From assembly GCA_905208635.1 (NCBI GenBank), contig CAJLPX010000007.1, positions 20,154 to 84,153 on the forward strand: a DNA stretch of 64,000 nt, given 5' to 3'. Both the position numbers and the translations under genes were made by a program. This document shows positions 52,764 to 63,775 of this stretch, in pieces. Positions within the stretch are counted from its first letter, which is position 1; the number at the start of each line of letters is the position of its first letter. This DNA is from an uncultured Collinsella sp. (lineage in GTDB: Bacteria; Actinomycetota; Coriobacteriia; Coriobacteriales; Coriobacteriaceae). Under the pieces are notes generated by a model. That model was given only the letters and a program-made list of their open reading frames with translations. It made no database searches and was not told the origin of the DNA.

Positions 52764-54119
52764 CTACTTGGGAGCGTTGCCGCTACGGTCGCGCTCGCTT
52801 TGCTCCACACGCCACTCTTCCCAACCGCGGCCGGCAGGCTGCCAGAACGCGCCGCGCTCCAGCCCCTCGGGCAAGTAGCGCTGCTCGACCCAGCCTTCGG
52901 GATAATCATGCGGATACTTATACACACCGTATTCGTCGCTGCCCGGACGATGACGATCGCGCAGGTAACTCGGCACCTCGCGAAGACCACTGCTGCGGAT
53001 ATCGGCCAGCGCCGCATCGATCGAGGCCTCACACGCGTTGGACTTAGGCGCCAGGCACACATAGAGCGCAGCCTGAGCCAGGTTGATGCGACACTCGGGA
53101 TAGCCAATGACCTCGGCAGATTTAAATGCGGCATGTGCCACCAAAAGCGCCTGCGGATCGGCGTTGCCAACATCCTCGGAAGCCTGAATCATAATGCGGC
53201 GAGCGATAAACTTGGGATCCTCCCCTGCATCGATCATGCGCGCGAGCCAATAGATCGTGGCATCGGGGTCGCTGCCGCGCATAGATTTAATAAACGCACT
53301 GATAATGTCGTAGTGCATGTCACCGTTTTTGTCATACGAAAACCCACGACGCGGATTGGCGATCTTCACGTCATCCACGGTAATGGGATAGCGTTCCCCC
53401 GCCGCCGGCGCTGGCGTTCCCTCAGTATCGGGACACGTAACGGCAATCTCACTCGCAAGCTCGAGCGTCGTGAGCGCCGAGCGCGCATCACCCGCGGCCA
53501 GCGTGCAAATGGTCTTGACTGTATCCTCATCGGCCGAGAACTTACCGTTTAAACCCTGCGGCGCCTCGAGCGCACGCCCAATGAGCATGGCGATATCCTC
53601 GTCCTTCAGGTGCTCAAGCTCTACCACACGCCCACGCGAGAGCAATGCCGAGTTGACCTCAAAGTACGGGTTTTCCGTCGTGGCGCCAATCATAATGACG
53701 GTGCGGTTCTCAACCGCATGCAGTAAGGCATCCTGCTGCGACTTAGAGAAGCGATGGATCTCATCGATAAACAGAATGGTGCGGCGGTCGTAGGTGTTCA
53801 GACGGGTCTTAGCCTCATCGATTACGCGGCGCAGGTCCTTCACAGTGCCCGTCACGGCGCTGACCTCGACAAACTCGCTCTTGGTATGGTTGGCGATAAT
53901 GTGGGCCAGCGTCGTCTTGCCCGTGCCAGCCGGGCCGTACAGAATCACGCTCGACAGCACGTCATGCTCAATCGCGGCGCGCAGCCACGAGCCCTTACCG
54001 ACGGCCTTTTGCTGGCCCACATACTCGTCGAGCGAATTGGGGCGCATACGCACCGCAAGCGGCGCATTTTTAAAGGAGCGCTCGCGCGTCGAAGCAGAAA
54101 AAAGGTCGTCCATAGCCAT
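52764..54119 (-). CDS. rarA: Replication-associated recombination protein A (RarA/MgsA)
   Basis: About 451 residues from ATG 54119. Other in-frame ATGs at 54128 and 54113 cannot be excluded. AAA+ ATPase with PLAVRMRPNSLDEYVGQ, Walker A GPAGTGKTT, sensor region TILFIDEIHRFSKSQQDALL, IGATTENPYFEVNSALLSR, and the MgsA C-terminal domain with SAFIKSMRGSDPDATIYWLARM. Acts at stalled forks. Confidence 0.93.
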   Translation of the reverse strand: MAMDDLFSASTRERSFKNAPLAVRMRPNSLDEYVGQQKAVGKGSWLRAAIEHDVLSSVILYGPAGTGKTTLAHIIANHTKSEFVEVSAVTGTVKDLRRVIDEAKTRLNTYDRRTILFIDEIHRFSKSQQDALLHAVENRTVIMIGATTENPYFEVNSALLSRGRVVELEHLKDEDIAMLIGRALEAPQGLNGKFSADEDTVKTICTLAAGDARSALTTLELASEIAVTCPDTEGTPAPAAGERYPITVDDVKIANPRRGFSYDKNGDMHYDIISAFIKSMRGSDPDATIYWLARMIDAGEDPKFIARRIMIQASEDVGNADPQALLVAHAAFKSAEVIGYPECRINLAQAALYVCLAPKSNACEASIDAALADIRSSGLREVPSYLRDRHRPGSDEYGVYKYPHDYPEGWVEQRYLPEGLERGAFWQPAGRGWEEWRVEQSERDRSGNAPK

Positions 54120-54173
54120 CCCGTGCATTAATCAAAATCGTTGTTGACCAACAGTATACCGAAAGGATACGAA

Positions 54174-55421
54174 CTACCGTTCGTTAATATAGGTGCGGTG
54201 CGGAAACTTTAGACCTGGGAACAATTTGCTCGTCAGCTCGCAGAAATAACCATCCGTCATGCTTGCGATGTAATCGACGACGGCCTGATCCTTGTCGTCC
54301 TGCCAGGCATAGGTGCGATCGTAGTAGGAAAGCTGCTGCTCAATGCGCGAAACATGATGCTTAAAGATGTAAGAGAACTCGTCGCCTTTATTTAGATCCT
54401 GCAGGCAACGGTCGTAGAGCTTTTCGAAGGCCTCACGCAACTCTGCCTCAGAATCGCCTTCGATACCGCCCTTGCTATAGATCTTCTCGTAGTTCTCGCG
54501 CTTCGCCCGGCGGATCTCCTCAAACAGGTCCTCGCTCATCTCGATACGCGGTTTGCCATAGCTATGCTCAACGATATCGATGGAAGCGTGTGTGAGAATC
54601 CAGCTGTTATAGGCGCCGCCCCGTCCATCGTCAAAAGCGTCGGGCGACAGCAGGCCCGCCGCAATGGCGTCCTGACGATCACGACCGACGTAGGCGAGGA
54701 TATCCGAGATACGCACCACACAGCCCTCGAGGGTCATGGGGCGCAGGTGCTCGATCGCGCCATAGCCTGTGGCAATGCATTCCTCGACGGTTCGGTCGAA
54801 CTGGTCAAAGGAACCCATGTCCGAAAGCTCAAAAACACGCTGTTCGTACTCGCCGTTGTGGCATAGCACGCCGTCGAGCGTCTGGAGCGACACGTTGCGG
54901 CCATACAGGGCGTCGAGCACGCGGACCGACTGCACGTTATGGAAAAAATAACGCCCCGTACGCTCGTGGTAGATATCGTTGAGGAATCGCTCACCGGCAT
55001 GGCCGAAAGGCGTGTGGCCCAAGTCGTGGCCCAGGCCAATCGCCTCGATCAGATCGCAATTGAGCCCCAGGGCGCGACCGATATCGCGCGCAATGCGGGA
55101 GACAAGCTGCACGTGCAAACCGCGGCGTGACAGATCGTCATTGCTACGGAAGCTAAAGACCTGCGTTTTGCCTGCATAACGGGTGTACGCCGGAAGATGA
55201 AGTATCTTTTCGGTATCGCGCATAAACGCCGGACGCATAAGCGTGCCTTTGTCGGCGGCGCGATCAATACGACGAATGACCTGATCGTCGTTGCAACGAT
55301 ACGGGTTAACATAGCCCGAAGCACGATCGGTGGCAATGCGCTCGAAAAGTTCGGGCGACAACGCCGAGGGAATACGGTCCATGCGCGCCTTAATGACGGC
55401 CGTTTCTTGATTAGTTGCCAT
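54174..55421 (-). CDS. dgt: Deoxyguanosinetriphosphate triphosphohydrolase (HD family)
   Basis: 415 residues. DKGTLMRPAFMRDTEKILHLPAYTRYAGKTQVF and the HD motif IGLGHDLGHTPFGHAGE give the dNTPase metal site. LEGCVVRISDILAYVGRD is further downstream. Hydrolyses dNTPs to nucleosides and triphosphate. AAGGAG before the ATG at 55421. Confidence 0.92.
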   Translation of the reverse strand: MATNQETAVIKARMDRIPSALSPELFERIATDRASGYVNPYRCNDDQVIRRIDRAADKGTLMRPAFMRDTEKILHLPAYTRYAGKTQVFSFRSNDDLSRRGLHVQLVSRIARDIGRALGLNCDLIEAIGLGHDLGHTPFGHAGERFLNDIYHERTGRYFFHNVQSVRVLDALYGRNVSLQTLDGVLCHNGEYEQRVFELSDMGSFDQFDRTVEECIATGYGAIEHLRPMTLEGCVVRISDILAYVGRDRQDAIAAGLLSPDAFDDGRGGAYNSWILTHASIDIVEHSYGKPRIEMSEDLFEEIRRAKRENYEKIYSKGGIEGDSEAELREAFEKLYDRCLQDLNKGDEFSYIFKHHVSRIEQQLSYYDRTYAWQDDKDQAVVDYIASMTDGYFCELTSKLFPGLKFPHRTYINER

Positions 55422-55452
55422 GGCATGCTCCTTAAGAAGGATGCGCAATCGG

Positions 55453-55875
55453 TTACAATGTGCAGCCCACGACCTCGATTATGGCAAAAATCGGCACCAA
55501 AAACGGCAGCAAAGGCAGGGAGCGCGATTTTGTGAAGAGGCAAGAGAGGGCAAGGGCCAGGAGCGCAACGGCAAATGCCACGATGCCGCCCATAGGGTCG
55601 AGCGTGCAAAGCGCGAAGAGTGCCTTGGCATCTCCCATGCCGATGCCCGTGGTTTGACGGAGGCGCCGCCAGAGCGATTCGGTCAGGACGAGAGTAAGAT
55701 ACACGATGACCGCAAGGCCAGCGTGGTCAAGTGCCGTGTTTAAGCCCCCATCCAGCCACACGCCCGCAAACGCCGCCACGGCACACGCAGCAGCAAGCGC
55801 GTTGGGAAACCGACGCTCGCGGATATCAATCGCCGCGCCGGCAAAGGCGCAGATCCAAAATGGGATATAGACCAC
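55453..55875 (-). CDS. A24-type prepilin peptidase-like membrane protein
   Basis: 140 residues, about four to five helices. The two catalytic aspartates of the family are visible: AAIDIRERRFPN (residue ~17) and GIGMGDAK (GxGD). It lacks the N-terminal methyltransferase region of PilD, so it resembles CpaA/TadV. No pilin or secretion genes are nearby, and the target is unknown. GTG start at 55875 after GGGAGG. Confidence 0.82.
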   Translation of the reverse strand: MVYIPFWICAFAGAAIDIRERRFPNALAAACAVAAFAGVWLDGGLNTALDHAGLAVIVYLTLVLTESLWRRLRQTTGIGMGDAKALFALCTLDPMGGIVAFAVALLALALSCLFTKSRSLPLLPFLVPIFAIIEVVGCTL

Positions 55876-55903
55876 AGGACACCTCCCGGGACGGCTGCTC
55901 TAA

Positions 55904-55944
55904 AGCAAAAACCACCACAAAGGTGTATCCCCTTTGTGGTGGTT
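55904..55944 (-). terminator. Intrinsic terminator of the GT2 gene (repeat family B)
   Basis: Perfect 14-bp stem AACCACCACAAAGG/CCTTTGTGGTGGTT with a 7-base loop, then TTTGCTTT on the minus strand. The same arm sequence forms the terminator at 63569-63609. Confidence 0.85.
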
Positions 55945-55954
55945 CTGATCGTGG

Positions 55955-57250
55955 TTATTTTGCGCCCTGCATGACCTCGTCGAGGGTAACGTTAACGGCG
56001 TGCTGCGTGGGCACCCAGTCGACCTTCAGGAACAGCGCGGCAACCGTGATGGGGATATAGCTGAACATAAAGATCGGGAAGGTAAACAGGTTGGTCACCA
56101 GGCGCCACTTTTGAGCGCAATGAATGTGCTTGTACTCAAAGATGGTAGTGAGCAGCGCCAGGATAAAGAAGGTCTGGTACATCATCACGAACGTCATGAT
56201 AAGCGAGGCGGCACAAGCCTGCATCTCGACCTCGGTAGCCAAGAAACCATGCGAAAGGCCACCCACGATCAGGAACGTCGCATTGGCGAGCATGGAGATC
56301 AGGGACAGCAGCATGCCCGGAGCGATGGTCATAAACATGTCATATGCGGCAAAGCGATGATAGCGGAACGTCGACTTGACCAGATGCTTGCCGTAGGTAA
56401 AAAAGACCTGGTAGAAGCCCTTGGTCCAGCGCATGCGCTGTTTCCAGGACGCCTTAAACGTCACCGGCTGCTCGTCAAAGAACTCCGCCGGCGCATAACC
56501 GATGCGGATGCCGTGAATGGCGCAGAACGTGGTGAACTGGATGTCCTCGGTCAGTGTATGGAACTGCCAGCCGTGCATGCCCTCGATAACACTGGCGGAG
56601 ATAAGGTAGCCCGAGCCCGAGACGGCGCAGGACGTCTTGCAGATATTACGCGCGTTGTTGAGGAAGCGGGCCTCACGCAAATACCAGGTGGCGTTGGCAG
56701 AGGAAATCCACGAACTGCCGAAGTTCTTGGAGTTACGATAGCTCGTGACCACATGAAAGCCCTGGTCAAAGGCATCATTCATCTTGGAGACGTAATCGCG
56801 GGAGATAACATTGTCGGCATCGAAGATAAAGTAGCCTTCGAAGGTGTCGGGATACTCGTTAAGGATGCGGTCGAAGCCAAAATCCATGACCCAGCTCTTG
56901 CCCTTGCGGGCCAGGTCATTGCGCTCGTAAACAATGGCACCGGCCTCGCGCGCGAGCTGCGCCGTGTTGTCGGTGCAAGCATCGGCGACCACGAAGACCT
57001 CGATGAGCTCGGACGGATAGTCCTGATCCTTGATAGAGCGTACGAGATTGGCGATCACGGCCTCCTCGTTATGCGCCGCAATGAAGAAGGCATAGCGGTG
57101 GAGTTTTTTGGCCTTGGGAGGCGCGACCTCGCCACGAAGAGCGCCAATGACAAAGAAGACCACTTGGTACAGAAAGCAGACCGTGAGCAGCGTAACCACA
57201 ATCTGGTTGAAGATCACGATGGGTGTGTTGGTTTGTAAAAAGGCGAGCAT
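55955..57250 (-). CDS. Processive GT2 glycosyltransferase, membrane-bound
   Basis: 431 residues. One N-terminal helix, a GT-A domain with FFIAAHNEEAVIANLV, VADACTDNT, FIFDADNVISRDY (DxD), the acceptor motif LTEDIQFT (TED) and QRMRWTKGF (QxxRW), then three to four C-terminal helices. This is the hyaluronan/cellulose-synthase-like arrangement, so it probably extrudes a polysaccharide or glycosylates a lipid. It stands alone, with no partner polysaccharide genes. Confidence 0.88.
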   Translation of the reverse strand: MLAFLQTNTPIVIFNQIVVTLLTVCFLYQVVFFVIGALRGEVAPPKAKKLHRYAFFIAAHNEEAVIANLVRSIKDQDYPSELIEVFVVADACTDNTAQLAREAGAIVYERNDLARKGKSWVMDFGFDRILNEYPDTFEGYFIFDADNVISRDYVSKMNDAFDQGFHVVTSYRNSKNFGSSWISSANATWYLREARFLNNARNICKTSCAVSGSGYLISASVIEGMHGWQFHTLTEDIQFTTFCAIHGIRIGYAPAEFFDEQPVTFKASWKQRMRWTKGFYQVFFTYGKHLVKSTFRYHRFAAYDMFMTIAPGMLLSLISMLANATFLIVGGLSHGFLATEVEMQACAASLIMTFVMMYQTFFILALLTTIFEYKHIHCAQKWRLVTNLFTFPIFMFSYIPITVAALFLKVDWVPTQHAVNVTLDEVMQGAK

Positions 57251-57332
57251 GCAGGCTCCCGAGAACGCGTTACGTAAACAACCGTATATCTTACCGTAGG
57301 CTAACCGAGTTCAAGAAACCACCTAATACTGG

Positions 57333-58346
57333 CTAGGCTTCGAGCAGACCGAGCTGCGGAACGATTTCGTCGCCGGCGGCAGTGCGGCCGAGCGAGCGCG
57401 GGGCTAGGTCATCCAGAACGGCGGCGAGATCCCACGGCAGCTCATCGCGGCACTCAATGTGCTCCCCCGTCACGGGATGATCGAACGCCACACGCCAGGA
57501 ATGGAGGAATTGCCTGGTCAAACCCTGGTCGGCACGCGCATCGCACTTACCGTAGAGCGGATCGCCCACGCAGGCGTGGTTGATATGGCGCATGTGCACG
57601 CGAATCTGATGCGTGCGACCCGTAAACAGGTGGCACTCGACGAGCGTATAGCCATCGTCAAAACGCGTGGAATCGAAGCGCTCGAGGACCCTAAAGGTCG
57701 TAATGGCCTGGCGCGCGAAAGGATCGTCCGAAACCGCCATCTTGACACGGTCGCGCGTAGAACGGGCAATGCCGGTGTTAATGGTGCCCTCGTCCATGGC
57801 AATGTGGCCGTGGACGAGCGTAATGTAGCGGCGGTCGAGCGTGCGCGTGCGGATGAGATTCTGGAGCGCGCGCTGGGTGTCGTCGTCTTTTGCCGCGAGC
57901 ATAAGGCCCGAGGTGTCACGATCCAGGCGATGCACGATGCCGGGGCGGTCCTCGCCCTGCACGGTGCCCAGATGGTCAATGCCACAGTGATAGACCAAGG
58001 CGTTCGCAAGGGTGCCGCTCTCGTGGCCATGGGCGGGATGGCACACCAGACCGCGCTGCTTGGAGAGCACGATGAGGTAGTCGTCCTCGTAGCGGATATC
58101 GAGGGGAATGGCCTCGGGAATCACATTGGTGGGATCGTGCGGCTCGGGCAAATCGACCGAAATACGGTCGCCGGAGCGCACGGCATACTTTTTTGACAGG
58201 CATGTCTCGCCGTTGACGGCAACGGCACCGCCCTCAATCAGATGTACGCAGGCAGAGCGTGTAGGGCAGCCGTCATTGGCGCCCAGATAGGCGTCAAGAC
58301 GCTGACCAGCGGCATCGTCGGCAACAAGGATATGGATGTCGGCCAT
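57333..58346 (-). CDS. rluD: RluA/RluD-family 23S rRNA pseudouridine synthase
   Basis: 337 residues. N-terminal S4 domain (AGQRLDAYLGAND...VHLIEGGAVAVNG), then the catalytic motif HRLDRDTSGLMLAAKD with the catalytic Asp, and HLFTGRTHQIRVHM. The start at 58346 shares one base with the lspA stop (TAATG), the usual lspA-rluD coupling. Confidence 0.93.
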   Translation of the reverse strand: MADIHILVADDAAGQRLDAYLGANDGCPTRSACVHLIEGGAVAVNGETCLSKKYAVRSGDRISVDLPEPHDPTNVIPEAIPLDIRYEDDYLIVLSKQRGLVCHPAHGHESGTLANALVYHCGIDHLGTVQGEDRPGIVHRLDRDTSGLMLAAKDDDTQRALQNLIRTRTLDRRYITLVHGHIAMDEGTINTGIARSTRDRVKMAVSDDPFARQAITTFRVLERFDSTRFDDGYTLVECHLFTGRTHQIRVHMRHINHACVGDPLYGKCDARADQGLTRQFLHSWRVAFDHPVTGEHIECRDELPWDLAAVLDDLAPRSLGRTAAGDEIVPQLGLLEA

Positions 58347-58927
58347 TAGCGCTCAGTCCTTTCGCGAATCTTGCGGGCACGCTCCCCACGTTGTTTAGCC
58401 TTGCGCTTGGCGCGGGCCTCGTCACGGGCGTTAAGCTCGGCGGTCGCATCGACCTCACGAGCCGCGGGGCTCAAGAACATGTAACCGAAGAGCGCCAGCA
58501 CCACACCGACCGTAATGCCGATATCGGCCACATTGAAGACGGGGAAGTCGATGAAGGTGGTGGCAATAAAATCGGTCACGAAGCCAAAGGCCAAACGATC
58601 GATCGCGTTACCGATAGCACCACCCGCAACCATCGCCATGCCCACAACCTCAAGATGGGCGAGCTGAGGCGCACGGAACAAGTACACGGCAATAGCAATA
58701 ATGACAGCCAACGCCAGCACGGCAAACGCGATGCCATGCCCCTCGCCCATGCTAAAGGCAGCACCGATATTGCGGACAAACATAAAGTCGACGACACCGG
58801 GGATGACGGTCACATGCAAAGCGTCGCCCACGGCGCGAACCGCAAGCTTGGTCAGCTGGTCAACAAGCAGCACAGCCAGCGCTACCCCACCAGCAACACC
58901 CAACCGCCAACGCAAAGGCGGCGTCAT
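58346..58927 (-). CDS. lspA: Lipoprotein signal peptidase
   Basis: 193 residues, four helices. LLVDQLTKLAVRA, FMFVRNIGAAFSMGEG, and the catalytic aspartates in GAIGNAIDRLAFGFVTDFI and FNVADIGITVG. A basic ~45-residue tail follows the last helix. Cleaves lipoprotein precursors such as those encoded at 18-21 kb. ATG 58927 is preferred over a TTG 18 bases upstream. Confidence 0.93.
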   Translation of the reverse strand: MTPPLRWRLGVAGGVALAVLLVDQLTKLAVRAVGDALHVTVIPGVVDFMFVRNIGAAFSMGEGHGIAFAVLALAVIIAIAVYLFRAPQLAHLEVVGMAMVAGGAIGNAIDRLAFGFVTDFIATTFIDFPVFNVADIGITVGVVLALFGYMFLSPAAREVDATAELNARDEARAKRKAKQRGERARKIRERTER

Positions 58928-59046
58928 ATCCGCACCACGACCCAAAGAAATCCCCTACCCTCAAAACAATCGAATTACGTTTAACGCAAAGCAATATCTT
59001 ATATTGACCAGCAACGAAATAGCCGATGATTCATTACCGACAGCGA

Positions 59047-59145
59047 AAACCCGCCAGAGCGAGCAAGGTGCCTTGAAACGAGGCGGCATTGACCTTTTGG
59101 TCATGCCGCCGAAGTTGAAAGGCAGATTGCCGCTCTGGCGGGTTT
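59047..59145. repeat. Long intergenic hairpin element (99 nt)
   Basis: Outer perfect 15-bp arms (59047-59061 with 59131-59145, AAACCCGCCAGAGCG), a middle part complementary at 13 of 17 positions, and an apex GGCGGCATTGACC/GGTCATGCCGCC with one bulged T closed by TTTT. It folds as one rod of over 40 bp between ileS and lspA. It has no open frame, and its architecture resembles the 32292-32414 element though the sequence differs. Confidence 0.75.
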
Positions 59146-59157
59146 GCAGCGTCAACC

Positions 59158-59185
59158 GGTTACGCGGTTTGGTAAAACCGCGTAA

Positions 59186-59186
<1 letters not shown>
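59158..59186 (-). other. 3' hairpin directly after ileS
   Basis: GTTACGCGGTTT pairs with AAACCGCGTAAC immediately past the ileS stop codon. There is no U-run, so it may be a weak terminator or a 3'-end stabiliser. Confidence 0.45.
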
Positions 59187-61987
<2,801 letters not shown>

Positions 61988-62030
61988 GGTACCCCTTTCA
62001 TGTCGTGGGCGCGCACGCCCGTTGGGCACC

Positions 62031-62340
62031 AAAAAAAGCGCCCGTCCCTGCAAGCTGGGACGAAGCGCCACAAAACGGGCCGTGTGCCCGCAAAAGCTCT
62101 TCGCTTAACCACCCAGCTTAGATGCCCTCACCCGCATTACAGCGCGCTCGCATCCGTTACTCGGCTGGCCTGTATCGACGACCATCTCGGCGATGTCTAC
62201 TAAGACGTGCCTGTACGGCGCGTCCGTTGGGACCGCAGCTCCGGGGTGATTTTCATCGGTCGCATGCACGGGTTCTCAGCGCTCCCCGTTCTCTGTAGCA
62301 CACGGACGGCCGACTACTCGTCCCCATCAACGCTTATGCG
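62031..62340 (-). ncRNA. T-box riboswitch controlling ileS
   Basis: Read on the minus strand: a Stem I with GGGGACGAGTAG, AGAGAACGGGG and GCTGAGAACCC, a specifier site where GAAAATCACC presents ATC (62250-62248, an Ile codon followed by a purine), then AGCTGGGTGGTTAAGCGA, whose TGGT (62111-62108) would pair with the NCCA end of uncharged tRNA-Ile (discriminator A). A strong terminator follows (62069-62031, CGTCCC/GGGACG within longer pairing, then TTTTTTT). The 62341-62474 remainder should hold the divergent promoters. TTGACC at ~62361 with a weak -10 is a candidate. Confidence 0.85.
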
Positions 62341-62474
62341 CTGTATGGTAGCACGGTCAACGCCGGCGAAAAACCCTCAACATCGGTTTCATACTTTAGT
62401 AATTTCTCGCGGTCGCAAGTACTCACTTGGAGCAGAATACCTGAAAGCACTTTATCTAACGAAAGAAGGCTGCT

Positions 62475-63557
62475 ATGCGCACGATTGGAATGAGCGACTA
62501 CACCGTCGGCGAGGACTGCTTTGACGAGCTGCCCGGCGCGCTGGACGAGTACGGAGCGGCCAAGGTCGCGATTATCGGCGGTAAACGAGCACTGGCCGCG
62601 GCGCTTCCCAGTATCGAAGCGGCACTGGAGGGCACCGACATCGAGATTCTGGAGACACGCGTCTACGGCACCAACAGCACGCGTGCCAATATCGCCAAGC
62701 TTGTTAACTCCCCCGCCTGCCGAGAGGCCGATGTGCTCATCGCATGCGGCGGCGGCAAAGCGCTCGACACCGTGAAGACCGCAGCCATCGAGCTCAAGAA
62801 GATCGTCTTTACGGTACCGACGATCTGCTCCAACTGCTCGGCCGCGACCGCCATTGCCGTTGTCTACAACGACGACGGCTCGCTCGAGGGCTATTCGTAC
62901 CCCAACCGCCCCGCGCACATCTTCATCAACCCCAAGATCATCGCCGAGGCTCCGGCGGAGTACTTCTGGGCGGGCGTGGGCGATGCCCTGTCCAAGCAGC
63001 CCGAGGTCGAGTACGCCACGAGCGCCGGCAACCTGGAGCACACCGCAGGTCTTGGCCTGGCGCTCGCACACACCTGCTCCGAGCCGCTGTTTACCTATGG
63101 CGTGCAGGGTCTTGAGGACGTTCGCCAGAACCTGTCGACCGAAGCCGTCAAGCAGATCGCGCTCGATATCGTGGTCAACACGGGCTACGTCTCCAACCTG
63201 ACCAACCAAAACGATTACTACTACAACTCGAGCGTGGCGCATGCGTTCTACAACGCCACCTGCAGCATTCCGCGCGAGGGCACCTACCTGCATGGCGAGG
63301 TCGTGAGCCTGGGCGTGCTGGTGCTGTTTGCCTACACGGGCGATACCGAGAACCTTGAGCGCTACGCAGCCTTTAACAAGGAGATGGGGCTGCCCGTGAC
63401 GCTTGAGCATGTCGGGCTTTCCGAGTCCGATATCCCCGCCCTGTGCGAGTATGCGCACGCCACCAACGAGTGGAAGCAGGGAAACCCCGAGCCCTTCACC
63501 GACGAAAAGTTCGCCACCGCCATCAAGGCTGCCAACACCTACGGCCACACGCTCTAG
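62475..63557 (+). CDS. Iron-containing alcohol dehydrogenase, glycerol-dehydrogenase-like
   Basis: 360 residues. The NAD loop CGGGKALDTVKTAA and the metal ligands in WAGVGDALSK (Asp), SVAHAFYN (His) and YLHGEVVSLGVL (His) place it in the GldA/DHQ-synthase-like superfamily. The substrate (glycerol, 1,2-diol or other polyol) is not determined. GAAAGAAGG precedes the ATG at 62475. Ends just before a family-B terminator. Confidence 0.85.
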   Translation: MRTIGMSDYTVGEDCFDELPGALDEYGAAKVAIIGGKRALAAALPSIEAALEGTDIEILETRVYGTNSTRANIAKLVNSPACREADVLIACGGGKALDTVKTAAIELKKIVFTVPTICSNCSAATAIAVVYNDDGSLEGYSYPNRPAHIFINPKIIAEAPAEYFWAGVGDALSKQPEVEYATSAGNLEHTAGLGLALAHTCSEPLFTYGVQGLEDVRQNLSTEAVKQIALDIVVNTGYVSNLTNQNDYYYNSSVAHAFYNATCSIPREGTYLHGEVVSLGVLVLFAYTGDTENLERYAAFNKEMGLPVTLEHVGLSESDIPALCEYAHATNEWKQGNPEPFTDEKFATAIKAANTYGHTL

Positions 63558-63568
63558 GACTGGCCCAA

Positions 63569-63609
63569 AACCACCACAAAGGGGACAGGCACCTTTCTGG
63601 TGGTTTTTT
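63569..63609 (+). terminator. Intrinsic terminator of the dehydrogenase gene (repeat family B)
   Basis: AACCACCACAAAGG pairs with CCTTTCTGGTGGTT (one mismatch), 9-base loop, then TTTTTT. Arms are nearly identical to the terminator at 55904-55944. Confidence 0.85.
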
Positions 63610-63628
63610 ATTGCTCCAGCATTCAGTT

Positions 63629-63677
63629 CGTACTCGAACCCGATTCTTTACGAGAAAGGGTTCGGGTACGTTTTTTG
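63629..63677 (+). terminator. Second intrinsic terminator
   Basis: CGTACTCGAACCC pairs with GGGTTCGGGTACG (13 bp, one G-U), then TTTTTTG. It lies only 20 bases after the previous terminator, with no gene between. Confidence 0.8.
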
Positions 63678-63731
63678 TTTATCGGAAATTCTGCGGAAGG
63701 ACTACTCGGAACGGTAAACAGGAACGAACAG

Positions 63732-63775
63732 AGGCAGGGTATCATCGTGGTGATGGTATCCTGCCTTTTATTTTG
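63732..63775 (+). terminator. Third terminator-like hairpin
   Basis: AGGCAGGGTATCAT pairs with ATGGTATCCTGCCT (two wobble pairs), followed by TTTATTTTG. The 55 bases before it could encode a very short RNA, but no promoter is evident. Confidence 0.6.
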
